From the NCBI GenBank assembly GCA_003151815.1, contig PLYN01000009.1, forward strand, positions 1 through 51,871: DNA of 51,871 bases, in the 5' to 3' direction. This document shows positions 1-8,844 of the stretch, piece after piece. The position numbers and the translations under genes are program-made. The DNA comes from Bacteroidota bacterium. Its GTDB lineage: Bacteria; Bacteroidota; Bacteroidia; 2-12-FULL-35-15. The notes below the pieces were generated by a model. That model worked only from the letters and a program-made list of their open reading frames with translations, searched no databases and was not told the DNA's origin. Positions within the stretch are counted from its first letter, which is position 1; each line of letters opens with the position of its first letter.

Positions 1-5
1 ACATT

Positions 6-25
6 GTTCGAGCGGAGTCGAGAAC
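6..25. repeat. dispersed GTTCGAGCGNAGTCGAGAAC repeat, copy 1
   Basis: The 20-mer GTTCGAGCGGAGTCGAGAAC lies here. A copy differing at one base sits at 34601-34620, and the first 11 bases recur at 51846-51856. All three copies lie between genes. The sequence is partly self-complementary (GTTCGA...TCGAGAAC). It is probably a dispersed intergenic repeat of the chromosome; no function can be read from the sequence. Confidence 0.7.
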
Positions 26-91
26 ATGTGAGGCCTTATAGAATTATTATTGAATAAAATTAAACACCTTCTTATTGTATTGAATTTTTCC

Positions 92-604
92 TTAATCCAC
101 ATTAACAACCAATAGCTTTGCCCGATCGTTAATGGATCTGTCGGCAAGGCCGGTTAATTCTTTATCGTGGGTCTCTTCTTCTACAAGGGATTTTTTGAGA
201 ATTTCGGTTATTTCTTTTTGATTGAGTAAGTCGGCAAATGCGACAAGCGTTCCGTAGTCGGCAATTTCAAAGTGTTTCATACATTGAACAACAGAAACTA
301 ATCCTGCTTCATACACCTCTATATTTTCACAATTTTTAGACAAGTTCAATCCTCTGTCAATTAATTCTTTCATAGCCTTACATTCAATAATTTTTTTAGG
401 CTCTCCTAATTTTTCCAAAACGTCCTCCAGGCGTTTTATATGAAGTTCATTTTTTTCAATAATTTTTTTATTGAGTTCTTGCAATTCTTCCGATCCAATT
501 TTTTTAAACAACTTTTTAAATGCGGATTGTTGTTGCTTTTCAGCGCTATACAATTCTTTAACCTGTTCGCTGAAAAGGTCGGGTAGATCATAGATTTTTT
601 TCAT
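92..604 (-). CDS. DUF892 / YciE-like ferritin-like protein
   Basis: This 170-residue, all-helical protein has the features of the DUF892 (YciE/YciF-like) ferritin-like family. A helix rich in Glu and Lys near residues 40-60 is followed by the family's VVQCMKHFEIADYGTL segment (about residues 105-120), where Glu and His residues would bind metal, and by an EEETHDKELT segment that supplies further ligands near residue 143. The length matches the family. Members are four-helix-bundle proteins linked to stress responses, but their biochemical role is poorly defined. The gene stands alone on the minus strand, next to a spacer and an IS21 element. Family assignment is firm; a specific function is not. 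Confidence 0.9.
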   Translation of the reverse strand: MKKIYDLPDLFSEQVKELYSAEKQQQSAFKKLFKKIGSEELQELNKKIIEKNELHIKRLEDVLEKLGEPKKIIECKAMKELIDRGLNLSKNCENIEVYEAGLVSVVQCMKHFEIADYGTLVAFADLLNQKEITEILKKSLVEEETHDKELTGLADRSINDRAKLLVVNVD

Positions 605-765
605 GGTTATAATTTTTTGTATTTGTTAGTATTATTAAAAGAGTGCAAATGCGTCCATATATTGGGAAGCAAAGATATTTTCAAGAAGGAATATTAGAAA
701 TGATGACAGTCAAAACTGTAATGGATTTGCATCAACGGATTTGGTATGTGAAGGTTGGAAATAAA

Positions 766-792
766 AAATGCCACGCATTATGCGGGGCATTT
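766..792. terminator. hairpin, possible terminator
   Basis: AAATGCC and CGCA pair with TGCG and GGCATTT around the loop TTA, with one internal A/G mismatch, giving 11 pairs out of 12. The stem starts after an A-run and ends in a T-run, so it could terminate transcription in either direction. No clearly matching gene ends beside it. Confidence 0.4.
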
Positions 793-1014
793 ATGTTGCG
801 GGCTCAAATTTACCCTGTTCGAACCAAACTTCCTACGAAAACCCTAAAGAACTTAAGGAAGCCCAAATTCAGCGTTTTTTAGCCGATTTAAGGGCGATAA
901 GTCACTTCTGTAAGGTGTTTAGGGTTGGTCAGAAATAGTCGCTGTTAACGCCATTGACGGTAATTTTAGCGTAAATTCTTGTTCTAGGTGAAAATCGCAA
1001 GGAATAATAGATGA

Positions 1015-1045
1015 GGGCAAAAAACCATGTTTTGGCTTTTTGCCC
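1015..1045. terminator. hairpin downstream of istB
   Basis: GGGCAAAAA at 1015-1023 is the exact reverse complement of TTTTTGCCC at 1037-1045, so the RNA can form a 9-bp stem. It sits about 22 bases beyond the istB stop codon on the minus strand. There is no clear T-run after the stem, so its role as a terminator of the IS21 operon is only plausible. Confidence 0.4.
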
Positions 1046-1067
1046 CTAAATTAATGCCCCCCTTTTA

Positions 1068-1826
1068 CTAAGCCGTTACCGCCTCTTTACTTTCACTTAC
1101 TGTACGATTCTTTTTTCTCATTGATTCTCCCTTTAGCTCCAATCGGTGGGATTCATGAACAATTCTATCGAGGATAGCATCCGCTACTGTTTGCTCGCCA
1201 ATTATATCGTACCATTTACTTACAGGAACTTGGGATGTAACAATTGTTGAACTCTTTCCATGCCTATCCTCAATTATTTCCATCAACATTGCACGACCCT
1301 GCGCATCTAAAGGTTGTAATCCAAAATCATCTAAAATTAAAAGGTTTTGCCTTTCTATTTTCGCAATTTCCTTTATATAAGAGCCGTCTGCTTTAGCTAT
1401 TTTAAGTTTAGCCATCAATTTGTTAGTATTGTGATAAAGAACCTTGTATCCTAAACTACAAGCTTGGTGACCTATGGCAGAAGCGATGTAGCTTTTGCCA
1501 ATTCCGGTGCTTCCAGTAATAAGAATGTTTTCAAACTTATTTATAAAAGAGCATTCTCCAAAACGCATAATTTGATTTCGGTCTAAATTCCTGTCGGTAT
1601 CAAAATGAAATTCCTCTATTGAAGCTTTGTATCGGAACCGAGCATTTTTGAGTTGTCGTTCTATACCACGGTTCCGTCTATCGTCCCATTCTGATTCAAT
1701 TAGGTTAGAGATCATTTCATCCGGAGTATAGTTTTCTGTTTTTCCGGATTCAAGGCTTGTTTTGAAAGTCCTGAACATGCCAAAGAGTTTCATTTTACGC
1801 ATTTTTTCTAGTGTCGATGTGTTCAT
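1068..1826 (-). CDS. istB: IS21 helper ATPase IstB
   Basis: This 252-residue AAA+ protein is the transposition helper of IS21. The Walker A motif GSTGIGKS lies near residues 105-112 and the Walker B segment LLILDDFG near residues 160-167. A later DAILDRIVH segment carries the arginine expected in this family. IstB proteins bind DNA as ATP-dependent oligomers and deliver target DNA to the IstA transposase. The N-terminal helical region (residues 1-90) is the usual IstB DNA-binding part. Length and motif spacing are normal for the family and the gene follows istA directly. Confidence 0.95.
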   Translation of the reverse strand: MNTSTLEKMRKMKLFGMFRTFKTSLESGKTENYTPDEMISNLIESEWDDRRNRGIERQLKNARFRYKASIEEFHFDTDRNLDRNQIMRFGECSFINKFENILITGSTGIGKSYIASAIGHQACSLGYKVLYHNTNKLMAKLKIAKADGSYIKEIAKIERQNLLILDDFGLQPLDAQGRAMLMEIIEDRHGKSSTIVTSQVPVSKWYDIIGEQTVADAILDRIVHESHRLELKGESMRKKNRTVSESKEAVTA

Positions 1827-1855
1827 CTTTATTGTTTTTATGGTTAATTACTGTT

Positions 1856-3382
1856 TTATTTATAGTAGTCTTTGCCTCTTATATTATTATGTTCCGGCAT
1901 TTTTAATTGTTCATTTTCATCGTCATCATGTTTATCCAATCCTTTCTCCAATATTTTTTGGATGGTTTTATAATTGTAAATACCGTAACCTAAAGCACGC
2001 TGACAAGCCTTAGTTAGTCTTTCATTCCCAACTCTTTTTGCAAAATTCAATACTCCCATACATAATTTGTAAGCTTGTTCCGGATGCTGTTTCTGATTTA
2101 GAATTTGTGAAATATAAAGTTTGACATCTTTATGTATTTCATCAGCCCATGTTATAAAGCGCTCAGGTGTCCACTCACTTACAAAGCGAAGATTGGGAGA
2201 CAAATGTTCTTTATCCGTTGTATAATCATAATGAATCCGTAATCGTTTGTGCAATGCAATTCGGTCATAGTTAAAGAATATCTCAACGTTGTAGCGAGAG
2301 AACATCACCTTGACTTTTTTTCCTATAAACTGATATGGCACACTATAAAAATGTTTATCTACATTCAAGGAAACGTGCCCGTTTGTCATAACTGTAACGA
2401 ATAACTGTTTTTTAAATTCATAACGTAATGTTGGTAATGGCAATAAAGTAGCTTTTTCGATTTCTTCAAATTGTTGTTTCCTGGTATATTTTCTTCCGGT
2501 GACAATTGTGTTATTGTGATTTTCTAAACATATAAGGATTGCTTTATTTAATTCTTCTAAAGAATGAAATCTTACATCTCTTATTTTTGCATAGATGCGA
2601 GTGTATATAATCTTTATAGCAATCTCTACTAATGCCTTGTCTTTTGGTTTATAGGCTCTTGCTGGTAAAATGGTTGTATTATAATGCTCCGCAAAATCGG
2701 CAAAGGTTTCATTTATGGTTGGTTCGTATTTACTGCTTTTTGAAACGGCAGACTTTAAATTATCCGGTACAATTGCCGCAGGAACGCCTCCATAATAATG
2801 TAACGCATCTTCACATGCTGAAATAAAATCTTCTTTTTGTTGACTCATTACCGCTTGAACATAAGTAAGCTGACTTGATCCAAGAATTGCTACAAATACT
2901 TCCACTTGCGTCTTATCACTAGTTTGCTTATCAATTAGAGTTAGTTTTTCACCTGCAAAATCTATGTATAGTTTATCTCCGGCCTTATGCTCCTTTCTCA
3001 TAATTGGAGAAACTCGTGATTTCCATTGGGAAAAGTGCCAACTAAATTGACTTTTTCCAACACCATCAGGGTATTTGTTTTTGTATTCTTGGAATAATAG
3101 TTTAATTGTTACCCCATTACGTTTAAGTTCCTTATCTATATTTGGAAAAAGGCTATAAAGTGTTTTAAGTTTTTCATTTGCCGGATTTTCTTCCGGCTTT
3201 ACAAAAAGTTCTTCCAGGTCTTTATCACTCAATTCGTTTATTTCTGCGAAACTCAATTTACTCGCTTTAAAATCTTCGATTATTTTCTTTAACGTCTTAC
3301 GAAGTATTCCGGTTTGAACAATTATTTCAGACTTGGTTTGATTTTGCGTATGTAAACGTAATATATGTCTTATGTTGCTCAT
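1856..3382 (-). CDS. istA: IS21 transposase IstA
   Basis: This 508-residue protein begins with a helix-turn-helix region (residues 1-60, TKSEIIVQTGILRKTLKKI) that would bind the element's ends. An RNase H-like integrase core follows. Catalytic acids are visible as the Asp in KLYIDFAGEK (about residue 140), the Asp in VPDNLKSAV (about 206) and the Glu in KDKALVEIAIK (about 252), which together form the DDE triad. The C-terminal half carries the beta-rich domain typical of IstA. It is intact and paired with istB. Confidence 0.95.
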   Translation of the reverse strand: MSNIRHILRLHTQNQTKSEIIVQTGILRKTLKKIIEDFKASKLSFAEINELSDKDLEELFVKPEENPANEKLKTLYSLFPNIDKELKRNGVTIKLLFQEYKNKYPDGVGKSQFSWHFSQWKSRVSPIMRKEHKAGDKLYIDFAGEKLTLIDKQTSDKTQVEVFVAILGSSQLTYVQAVMSQQKEDFISACEDALHYYGGVPAAIVPDNLKSAVSKSSKYEPTINETFADFAEHYNTTILPARAYKPKDKALVEIAIKIIYTRIYAKIRDVRFHSLEELNKAILICLENHNNTIVTGRKYTRKQQFEEIEKATLLPLPTLRYEFKKQLFVTVMTNGHVSLNVDKHFYSVPYQFIGKKVKVMFSRYNVEIFFNYDRIALHKRLRIHYDYTTDKEHLSPNLRFVSEWTPERFITWADEIHKDVKLYISQILNQKQHPEQAYKLCMGVLNFAKRVGNERLTKACQRALGYGIYNYKTIQKILEKGLDKHDDDENEQLKMPEHNNIRGKDYYK

Positions 3383-3510
3383 GCCTTACTGAATGTTTTA
3401 CGATGCAAAAAAACTGCGATAATTACTAGCGCTTTCCGCAAATAGACAAAAAAGAATAAAAAAGGATAGTTTGGGACAGTTTGGGCTATTTTAGTAAACC
3501 TTTTTTCAGT

Positions 3511-3729
3511 TTAATTGAGGTGAATCACCTCCGGAATTCCGAGTTTTTCAAATATGATTTTCATTTGCTTTGGACTATAGAAACGGCCTACTCTTGGGCC
3601 GAGTTCCTTTTCAAATGGAGTTAACCATGTTTGTAGACTTTTTGCACTTATTTCATACAATTCAGCTACCTCCTTCTTGGAATAAGCTTTTAGCTGAATT
3701 TTGAGTGTTAAAGATTCCTCTTGCTTCAT
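3511..3729 (-). CDS. small helix-turn-helix protein (DUF4248-like)
   Basis: This 72-residue protein contains a helix-turn-helix signature: YSKKEVAELYEISAKSLQTWL (residues 16-36) has the spacing of a MerR or terminase-like recognition unit. The second half (RFYSPKQMKIIFEKLGIPEVI) resembles the wing or tail of the small Bacteroidota DUF4248-type proteins that accompany mobile elements. It lies just outside the IS21 genes on the same strand and divergent from the AlbA gene at 3846, across a 116-base gap that would hold both promoters. It could regulate that neighbour. Family assignment is tentative. Confidence 0.6.
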   Translation of the reverse strand: MKQEESLTLKIQLKAYSKKEVAELYEISAKSLQTWLTPFEKELGPRVGRFYSPKQMKIIFEKLGIPEVIHLN

Positions 3730-3845
3730 GTACTTTTTCTAGCAAAATTCTCGTTTTTAACTCTATTCGTTTAAAGTTTATTGATTGGCGCACAAAAACT
3801 CGTTTCTTTTTTCAGTAATTTGGCAACTCGAATTTATTCAACCTA

Positions 3846-5168
3846 ATGGCCAAAAAGGAAAGTCAAAATATAGAATATAAACAATCATGGAGAGATGAGT
3901 TTTTGAAGACCATCTGTGCTTTTGCAAATACAATTGGAGGAACTCTTTATATTGGGATAAACGATAATGGACAGGTTGTGGGAGTTGAAAATGCTAAAAA
4001 ACTGTTAGAGGATATTCCTAATAAAATAGTTGATCTTCTTGGAGTAGTTGCTGAAGTTAGCCTTAAACGTGAAAAGACTAAGGATTATATTAGTATCAAA
4101 GTAAAACCTTATGAGGCTCCTATTTCATATAAGGGAAAATATTATCTGCGATCAGGAAGCACCACGCATGAACAAAACGGAGCAGAACTTCAAAAATTCT
4201 TGTTAGAGAAAAGTGGATTGTCTTGGGAATCTGTTATTGAAGAACGTGCAAGTCTTAAGGATATTGATTTGGCAACTATTTCTAAATTCAAGAAGCTTGC
4301 TGCTAAACGATTTCCATCGGCTACCAAGGAGAAATCAGTTTCTGCTCTTTTAGAAAAATTACATCTACTTGTTAAAGGTAAGCCTACACGGGCTGCAATA
4401 TTACTTTTTGGAAAAGACCCGCAAAAATTTTACGTAAGTTCTTATATAAAAATTGGACGCTTTAAAGATCACGCTACTTTGATAAGTATGGACGAGGTCT
4501 ATGGGAATTTATTTCAACAGGCCGAAGAAACACTTGAAATTTTGAAGAAGAAATATCTCCAAGCATCTATTAGTATAAAAAAGTTACATCGTGAAGAGGA
4601 ACTTGAGTACCCTGAAGTTGCTTTAAGAGAAGCTATTGTTAATGCTATTGTGCATAGAGATTATTCTGCCGTCCATACACAATTTAAAGTATATCCGGAT
4701 CACCTTTCTATTTGGAATAATGGTGAGCTTACTCAAAGATTAACAGTAGAAAAGTTGAAGAAGAAACATTCTTCTTTTCCTAGAAACGAATTGGTAGCTG
4801 ATGTTTTTTATAAAGCAGCTTATATTGAAGCTTGGGGACATGGTACGGTAAAGATGGTGGATGAATGTAAAAAGGCAGGTTTGCCTGAACCTAATTTTGA
4901 AGAAGAATCCGGTGGAATGCTTGTTACTTTTAGAAAAGATGTTCTGACTGAAGAATATCTTCAAAAAATAGATTTGAATGAAAGGCAAATAAAAGCCGTG
5001 TTATATATCAAAGAAAAAGGAAGTATTGTCAGTTCCGTTTATCAGCGTATCAATGCTACAACAAGTAAGACAGCAACAAGAGATTTAGTGGATTTAGTTA
5101 CCAAAGGAATACTAGAAAATAAAGGAGGAGCTACTAGAGGAGCAATTTATATGCTAAAAAAAGATTAG
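3846..5168 (+). CDS. AlbA_2/Schlafen-type ATP-binding protein
   Basis: This 440-residue protein has the architecture common to mobile elements and defence islands. An N-terminal Schlafen AlbA_2 domain (about residues 1-115) contains ESQNIEYKQSW, TICAFANTIGGTLYIGI and YYLRSGSTT. A GHKL-type ATPase-like segment around residues 250-340 includes LREAIVNAIVHRDY, IWNNGEL and EAWGHGTVKMVDEC, and a C-terminal winged helix (about residues 375-440) follows. Proteins of this kind are annotated as RecG-like or putative transcriptional regulators; AlbA-type Schlafen domains bind nucleic acid and some are RNases. The catalytic status of this copy cannot be read from the sequence. Confidence 0.88.
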   Translation: MAKKESQNIEYKQSWRDEFLKTICAFANTIGGTLYIGINDNGQVVGVENAKKLLEDIPNKIVDLLGVVAEVSLKREKTKDYISIKVKPYEAPISYKGKYYLRSGSTTHEQNGAELQKFLLEKSGLSWESVIEERASLKDIDLATISKFKKLAAKRFPSATKEKSVSALLEKLHLLVKGKPTRAAILLFGKDPQKFYVSSYIKIGRFKDHATLISMDEVYGNLFQQAEETLEILKKKYLQASISIKKLHREEELEYPEVALREAIVNAIVHRDYSAVHTQFKVYPDHLSIWNNGELTQRLTVEKLKKKHSSFPRNELVADVFYKAAYIEAWGHGTVKMVDECKKAGLPEPNFEEESGGMLVTFRKDVLTEEYLQKIDLNERQIKAVLYIKEKGSIVSSVYQRINATTSKTATRDLVDLVTKGILENKGGATRGAIYMLKKD

Positions 5169-5215
5169 GACATTATTCGGACATTTAGGACATATTTGAG
5201 ACATTATTCGGACAT
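5169..5215. repeat. GACATTATTCGGACAT direct repeat
   Basis: GACATTATTCGGACAT occurs at 5169-5184 and again at 5200-5215, with related GGACAT units between. The array follows the AlbA stop codon without a gap and ends just before the convergent WG-repeat gene. The units are translatable in frame with the AlbA gene but lie beyond its stop codon, so they may be a degraded coding tail or a spacer repeat. Confidence 0.6.
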
Positions 5216-5219
5216 CAAA

Positions 5220-5921
5220 TTAAGCAATTACAAAAACCACATCTCCGGCCTCACTAATAATACATTTTTTACCATTAAAATTCTCAACTAAACTACATCC
5301 ATTATAAAAGGGTTCAGCAGAAGCAAAACGGTTAAGATATAAAGCAACACCTCTCTTATTAATGTGAAACCATCCGGCTTTATCTCTAGCGGTAGCATAG
5401 CTTTTATGAAAAACACCTAAATCTTCAAACCTTTTATTATTAAGATCTTCTCCTTTAGAATTAATATGTTTCCAACCATCTATCCCTTTAACACAAGCGC
5501 ACCCTTCTTTATAATCTCCGGCATAAAAATATTCCTCCGAATAAATTCTTCGCCCTGAAAGGTTAATATGAAAATAGTTGTTGCTAAAATCACGGACAAC
5601 ACATTTATCTTCTTGATAATTACCAACCCAAGCATAGCATTCGCCATACAATCTTATTCCTTTATCATCAATATGAAACCACCCATCTTCCCCTATTACA
5701 GCAGCTCTATTGCAATAGAATCCAAAGACTCTTTTGTATCGCTCTTTATATAGTTGCTCTCCATTAATATTTATGTGATACCAACCTTCTTGATCCTGCA
5801 CTGGCGCAAATCCCGGAGTATGAAATTTTAGTGCGCTGATAAATGTTTTATTAAACACTTTATTTCCTTGGTAGCTAAAGAATGTACCACATTCTGATAG
5901 TTTTATTTCTTGCCAATTCAT
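5220..5921 (-). CDS. WG-repeat protein
   Basis: The protein has 233 residues from the start chosen here (ATG at 5919-5921, two bases after the upstream phosphatase stop). An alternative ATG at 5966 would overlap the phosphatase by about 40 bases. At least five tandem units of about 38 residues each carry the signature G-W-(Y/F/K)-H-I-(N/D)-x-x-G: GWYHININGEQLY, GWFHIDDKGIRLY, YFHINLSGRRIY, GWKHINSKGEDL and GWFHINKRGVALY, plus a degenerate last unit. Such WG/KWG repeats form beta-rich scaffolds. There is no signal peptide, so it is cytoplasmic. Coupling to the phosphatase and the radical SAM fusion suggests a substrate or scaffold role. That role is inference. Confidence 0.85.
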   Translation of the reverse strand: MNWQEIKLSECGTFFSYQGNKVFNKTFISALKFHTPGFAPVQDQEGWYHININGEQLYKERYKRVFGFYCNRAAVIGEDGWFHIDDKGIRLYGECYAWVGNYQEDKCVVRDFSNNYFHINLSGRRIYSEEYFYAGDYKEGCACVKGIDGWKHINSKGEDLNNKRFEDLGVFHKSYATARDKAGWFHINKRGVALYLNRFASAEPFYNGCSLVENFNGKKCIISEAGDVVFVIA

Positions 5922-5923
5922 GT

Positions 5924-6505
5924 TTACTCGATTTTTAATATTATTCCGGATAAATATTTTACCCAATTATCCTTTGTATAAACAACTTTATTCAAACAAT
6001 AGTGATAAAAAGCTATTAATGAATCATGGGTAATAAAAATAGTTAGCCCATTTTCATTTGTATTTTGTCTAATAAATTCTGTCATACTTTTTTCAAAGGC
6101 TTGTGCAGAAGGTACACCGGGGATTGCTTCTCCAAGCATAAATCTTTTATACATTTCATCAAAACTGTATTGCAAAAAGAATTCTCCTGCTAATTTATCA
6201 TCTGCTATATGAAGTCCCGGATCACCCAAAGCTTTTGTCTGATGGAAAGTTATATTTTGTCCATACCCTTCCTTTAAAAATGTCGCAGTTTGAACACACC
6301 TAGGAACAGGGCTTGTAAAGATGCGGGTTATCTTATGTTCTTTCAGACTTCCGCCAAGCAGTATTGAATTGTCAATTCCTTTTTTGTTAAGTAGAATTTC
6401 ATTTCCAAAAGAACCATCGGGTATTTTATCTCTATCTGCGTGTCTAATAATCATTGCTAACTTAGAGTTTGCAGGATGTGTTTTTATTTCTTCAAGTATT
6501 TTCAT
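5924..6505 (-). CDS. histidine phosphatase family protein
   Basis: This 193-residue protein belongs to the histidine phosphatase (phosphoglycerate mutase-like) superfamily. The catalytic loop is MIIRHADRDKIPDG (about residues 18-31, RHA in place of the common RHG), a conserved Arg lies in TSPVPRCVQTA, and the second catalytic His lies in IFITHDSL near residue 160. Its start codon overlaps the stop of the glycosyltransferase/radical SAM gene as ATGA, and the WG-repeat gene starts two bases after its stop, so the three are almost certainly translated as one unit. The substrate is unknown; a phosphosugar or phosphopeptide made by the neighbour is an obvious candidate. Confidence 0.9.
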   Translation of the reverse strand: MKILEEIKTHPANSKLAMIIRHADRDKIPDGSFGNEILLNKKGIDNSILLGGSLKEHKITRIFTSPVPRCVQTATFLKEGYGQNITFHQTKALGDPGLHIADDKLAGEFFLQYSFDEMYKRFMLGEAIPGVPSAQAFEKSMTEFIRQNTNENGLTIFITHDSLIAFYHYCLNKVVYTKDNWVKYLSGIILKIE

Positions 6506-8802
6506 AATGGTTTACGCATATTACAGGTTTTACATAGGTTTTGATCTTTATAATTGGCAACAAGGTCTTGATATGAATCGCCGGAAATAATTTCTTGTAG
6601 AGTTTGATCCTGAATGTTCCCAAAGTCTCCCAATTTATCTCGCTCCTTATCAGGCGCACAGCAGGGAGATATTTTTCCGGTAGCAGAAATCCATATTTCT
6701 TTTTTTAAGAATGGGCAACCATAACTTTTTGGCACTTCTTTTTTTTCCATCTCCTTAAGGGCATAAATGTTTTCAAGCAAAACTTTTTCCCCATTTGGTC
6801 TTCGGTGTTCATTTGCTGCGTTATAAGCCTCTTCAACGTAAGCATTCCATTTTTTTATACTTGATGAATCTGCCTTCATAGATAGTTTTTTTATTTCATC
6901 AAAGTGTGCCCATAAATGATGTCCTTTCACACGATCAACATCAAGGTAAGCCGCCAGTTTTATAATTTCTGCCAACTCATGCATATTGTTTTGCATAAAA
7001 GTTAATTGAAAGGTTACCCGGCAGTAATTGCCTCCGCTTTTGAAATGTTGGTTTCTGTATGTAACAAATTGCTTAACATTATCTACAGCGTTTTCAAAAT
7101 CAATTCCAACCATTATTTCTTGAGATGTTTCTGCGGTTGATCCATTCCAGGATATTTTCACATCGGTCGTCTGTGGCACTATAATTTTAGCCCATTCAAC
7201 AACCGATTTCTTTGGAAATGTTCCATTAGTTGTTAAATTGATTTTTATTTGATGCTCTTTGGCTAAATCATAGATTCGTTCAATCCCCTTATATAAAAGC
7301 GGTTCTCCCATTGTTGAGGGAATAATTTCTCTAACTCCCATTTCTTTTGCTTGCTTGAATATTTTATCCAACGATTCGACAGGCATTCTCCTTCGCTTTA
7401 CTCCTGTTTCTTTATAAAGAGTATCAATGTATTTACTAAATTGACTATGCTCTTCACACATTGTACAACTCAAATTACAATCTTCTGGATTTGTATCTAT
7501 TGTAATTCTCCAAAGAGAGTTTTTGGGTTTTTGTAATCTCTCATAAATATTTTGCAACTCTTTGCAATGTTGTTTAATTTCAGGGACGCTTCCATTCTCT
7601 GAAAACAAATAACCTCGCTTTCCAAAATCAATCATCTTACTTTTGTTTTCAATTGCCCATTGCATTTGTTCTGATAGACTGTTTGAATTTCGATGTTCGA
7701 ATAACAACCCATTTATTTTGTGATCTACATATTCAGCCATCCCACCGTAGTTCGCAGTTATAACAGGAATATGACAAGCCTGCGCTTCGTGAATTACCAA
7801 TGGCGAGTTTTCGCCCCAAATTGAAGGAACAACAATGCAATCTACCTGAGAGAACACTTCATCAGCGAGGTTTTTATTTACATACTCTCCTTTAAATTCA
7901 ATTGGAAGCCCTAATGATTTTGCCTTTTCAATTAATTCTTTAGTGGCTCTTTGATCTTTCCATCCCCATATTTTTAAAGATGCGTTTCCTTTCAATTTTA
8001 AAAAGGCTTCAATTAAAATATTGACTCCTTTTGCCGGGATATGCGTTCCAATGTAGCCGAACACAAAGGTGTCAGTTGTTTCTTTTTTTTCTGTCGGTGT
8101 TAAATATTGCAACGGGAAACCATAATCCAAATAATGAATTTTATTTTCTTCAACTCCAAACTCTTCAACATATCGTTTCTTTAAATATTTAGATGGTGTA
8201 ATAAATAAGTCCACTTTATTAGTAATGCCTTTCGTTTCCTGCATTCTATTTCCAATCCAGTTGCTCCAAAAAGAAACATCCGCTTCTTTGTTTTCGTCTT
8301 GCCCTGTGAAATAAGCATTATAACAATTGGTCGCACATTTAGTATTCTCTTGTTTGTCGCACAACTGAAGATTATTAGGGTTTCCGAAGTTTCTCTGTAG
8401 AAACTGACCACGAGGACACATTAGCCAAAAGTCGTGCAAGGTGAATACTATGGGTATGTTTTTGTTTTTTAATACATCTACAAATCCTGTAGAGAGATGA
8501 TTTAAATGTCCAATGTGAGCAACATCCGGACTAATTTCATTTAATAGATTTAAGAAAATGGAATCTAACTCATTATGTCGAAAACCATCTTTTCCTTGAG
8601 CCATATTAGCTAAGTAAATTACAAGGTTTTCATTTATGTGCTCTTTACGAATTGTAAAATCCGGCAGGTATGGATTCTCTTCCCTTGTGAAAACAAATAC
8701 CTGATTACTCTTCGATAACTCTTCGCAAATGGATTGACTATAAACTTCCGATCCTGCATTGTAGAAGGGTGGATATCCATGAATGATTTTTATTATTTTC
8801 AT
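6502..8802 (-). CDS. glycosyltransferase family 4 / radical SAM-SPASM fusion protein
   Basis: This 766-residue protein is a fusion of two enzymes. Residues 1 to about 400 are a GT-B glycosyltransferase of the GT4 type: an N-terminal HGYPPFYNAGSEVY glycine loop, the second-domain start GYIGTHIPAKGVNILIEAF, and the E-x7-E motif ENSPLVIHEAQA with GGMAEYV after it. Residues about 430-766 are a radical SAM enzyme with C442-x3-C446-x2-C449, a GE motif in STMGEPLLYKG, and a C-terminal SPASM-like cysteine set (GCPF, PCCAP, CKTC). SPASM enzymes often modify peptides. A single protein with both activities could modify and then glycosylate one substrate. It heads an operon with the phosphatase and the WG protein. 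The fusion is the striking point; its product is unknown. Confidence 0.88.
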   Translation of the reverse strand: MKIIKIIHGYPPFYNAGSEVYSQSICEELSKSNQVFVFTREENPYLPDFTIRKEHINENLVIYLANMAQGKDGFRHNELDSIFLNLLNEISPDVAHIGHLNHLSTGFVDVLKNKNIPIVFTLHDFWLMCPRGQFLQRNFGNPNNLQLCDKQENTKCATNCYNAYFTGQDENKEADVSFWSNWIGNRMQETKGITNKVDLFITPSKYLKKRYVEEFGVEENKIHYLDYGFPLQYLTPTEKKETTDTFVFGYIGTHIPAKGVNILIEAFLKLKGNASLKIWGWKDQRATKELIEKAKSLGLPIEFKGEYVNKNLADEVFSQVDCIVVPSIWGENSPLVIHEAQACHIPVITANYGGMAEYVDHKINGLLFEHRNSNSLSEQMQWAIENKSKMIDFGKRGYLFSENGSVPEIKQHCKELQNIYERLQKPKNSLWRITIDTNPEDCNLSCTMCEEHSQFSKYIDTLYKETGVKRRRMPVESLDKIFKQAKEMGVREIIPSTMGEPLLYKGIERIYDLAKEHQIKINLTTNGTFPKKSVVEWAKIIVPQTTDVKISWNGSTAETSQEIMVGIDFENAVDNVKQFVTYRNQHFKSGGNYCRVTFQLTFMQNNMHELAEIIKLAAYLDVDRVKGHHLWAHFDEIKKLSMKADSSSIKKWNAYVEEAYNAANEHRRPNGEKVLLENIYALKEMEKKEVPKSYGCPFLKKEIWISATGKISPCCAPDKERDKLGDFGNIQDQTLQEIISGDSYQDLVANYKDQNLCKTCNMRKPL

Positions 8803-8844
8803 TTAACTTGTTTTTTAAGCTGAATCGAAATTAGTTTTAAATAG

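Larger units (their letters stand above)
605..1067. other. gene-poor spacer with two hairpins
   Basis: I see no convincing gene in these 463 bases. They hold a strong hairpin at 766-792, a weaker one at 1015-1045 at the edge of the IS21 element, and short open frames (79 codons from 643, about 56 codons from 768) without a ribosome-binding site or a recognisable domain. The frame from 768 contains a stretch, NPKELKEAQIQRFLADLR, that resembles the start of an integrase N-terminal domain, so it may be a remnant of a lost recombinase; this is weak. The IS21 end must lie within or close to this spacer. Confidence 0.5.
1068..3382 (-). mobile_element. IS21-family insertion sequence (istA-istB)
   Basis: Two minus-strand genes, istA (3382 to 1856) and istB (1826 to 1068), separated by 29 bases, form the standard IS21 pair of transposase and AAA+ helper. 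Both frames are intact and full length, so the element may be active. The interval given covers only the two genes. The true ends should lie somewhere in 880-1067 and 3383-3510, but I could not find a convincing pair of terminal inverted repeats or a target duplication by eye. Confidence 0.85.

Noticed and set aside
793-850. Fragment containing GTTCGAACC that resembles a tRNA T-arm
   Set aside because: The flanking bases do not form a T-stem or acceptor stem, so it is not a tRNA fragment or attachment site.
643-882. Open frame of 79 codons on the plus strand
   Set aside because: It has no ribosome-binding site, no recognisable domain, and overlaps a strong hairpin at 766-792.
880-3510. Terminal inverted repeats of the IS21 element
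   Set aside because: I compared the flanks of the istA/istB pair and found only short matches (such as AGCCCAAA), too weak to define ends.
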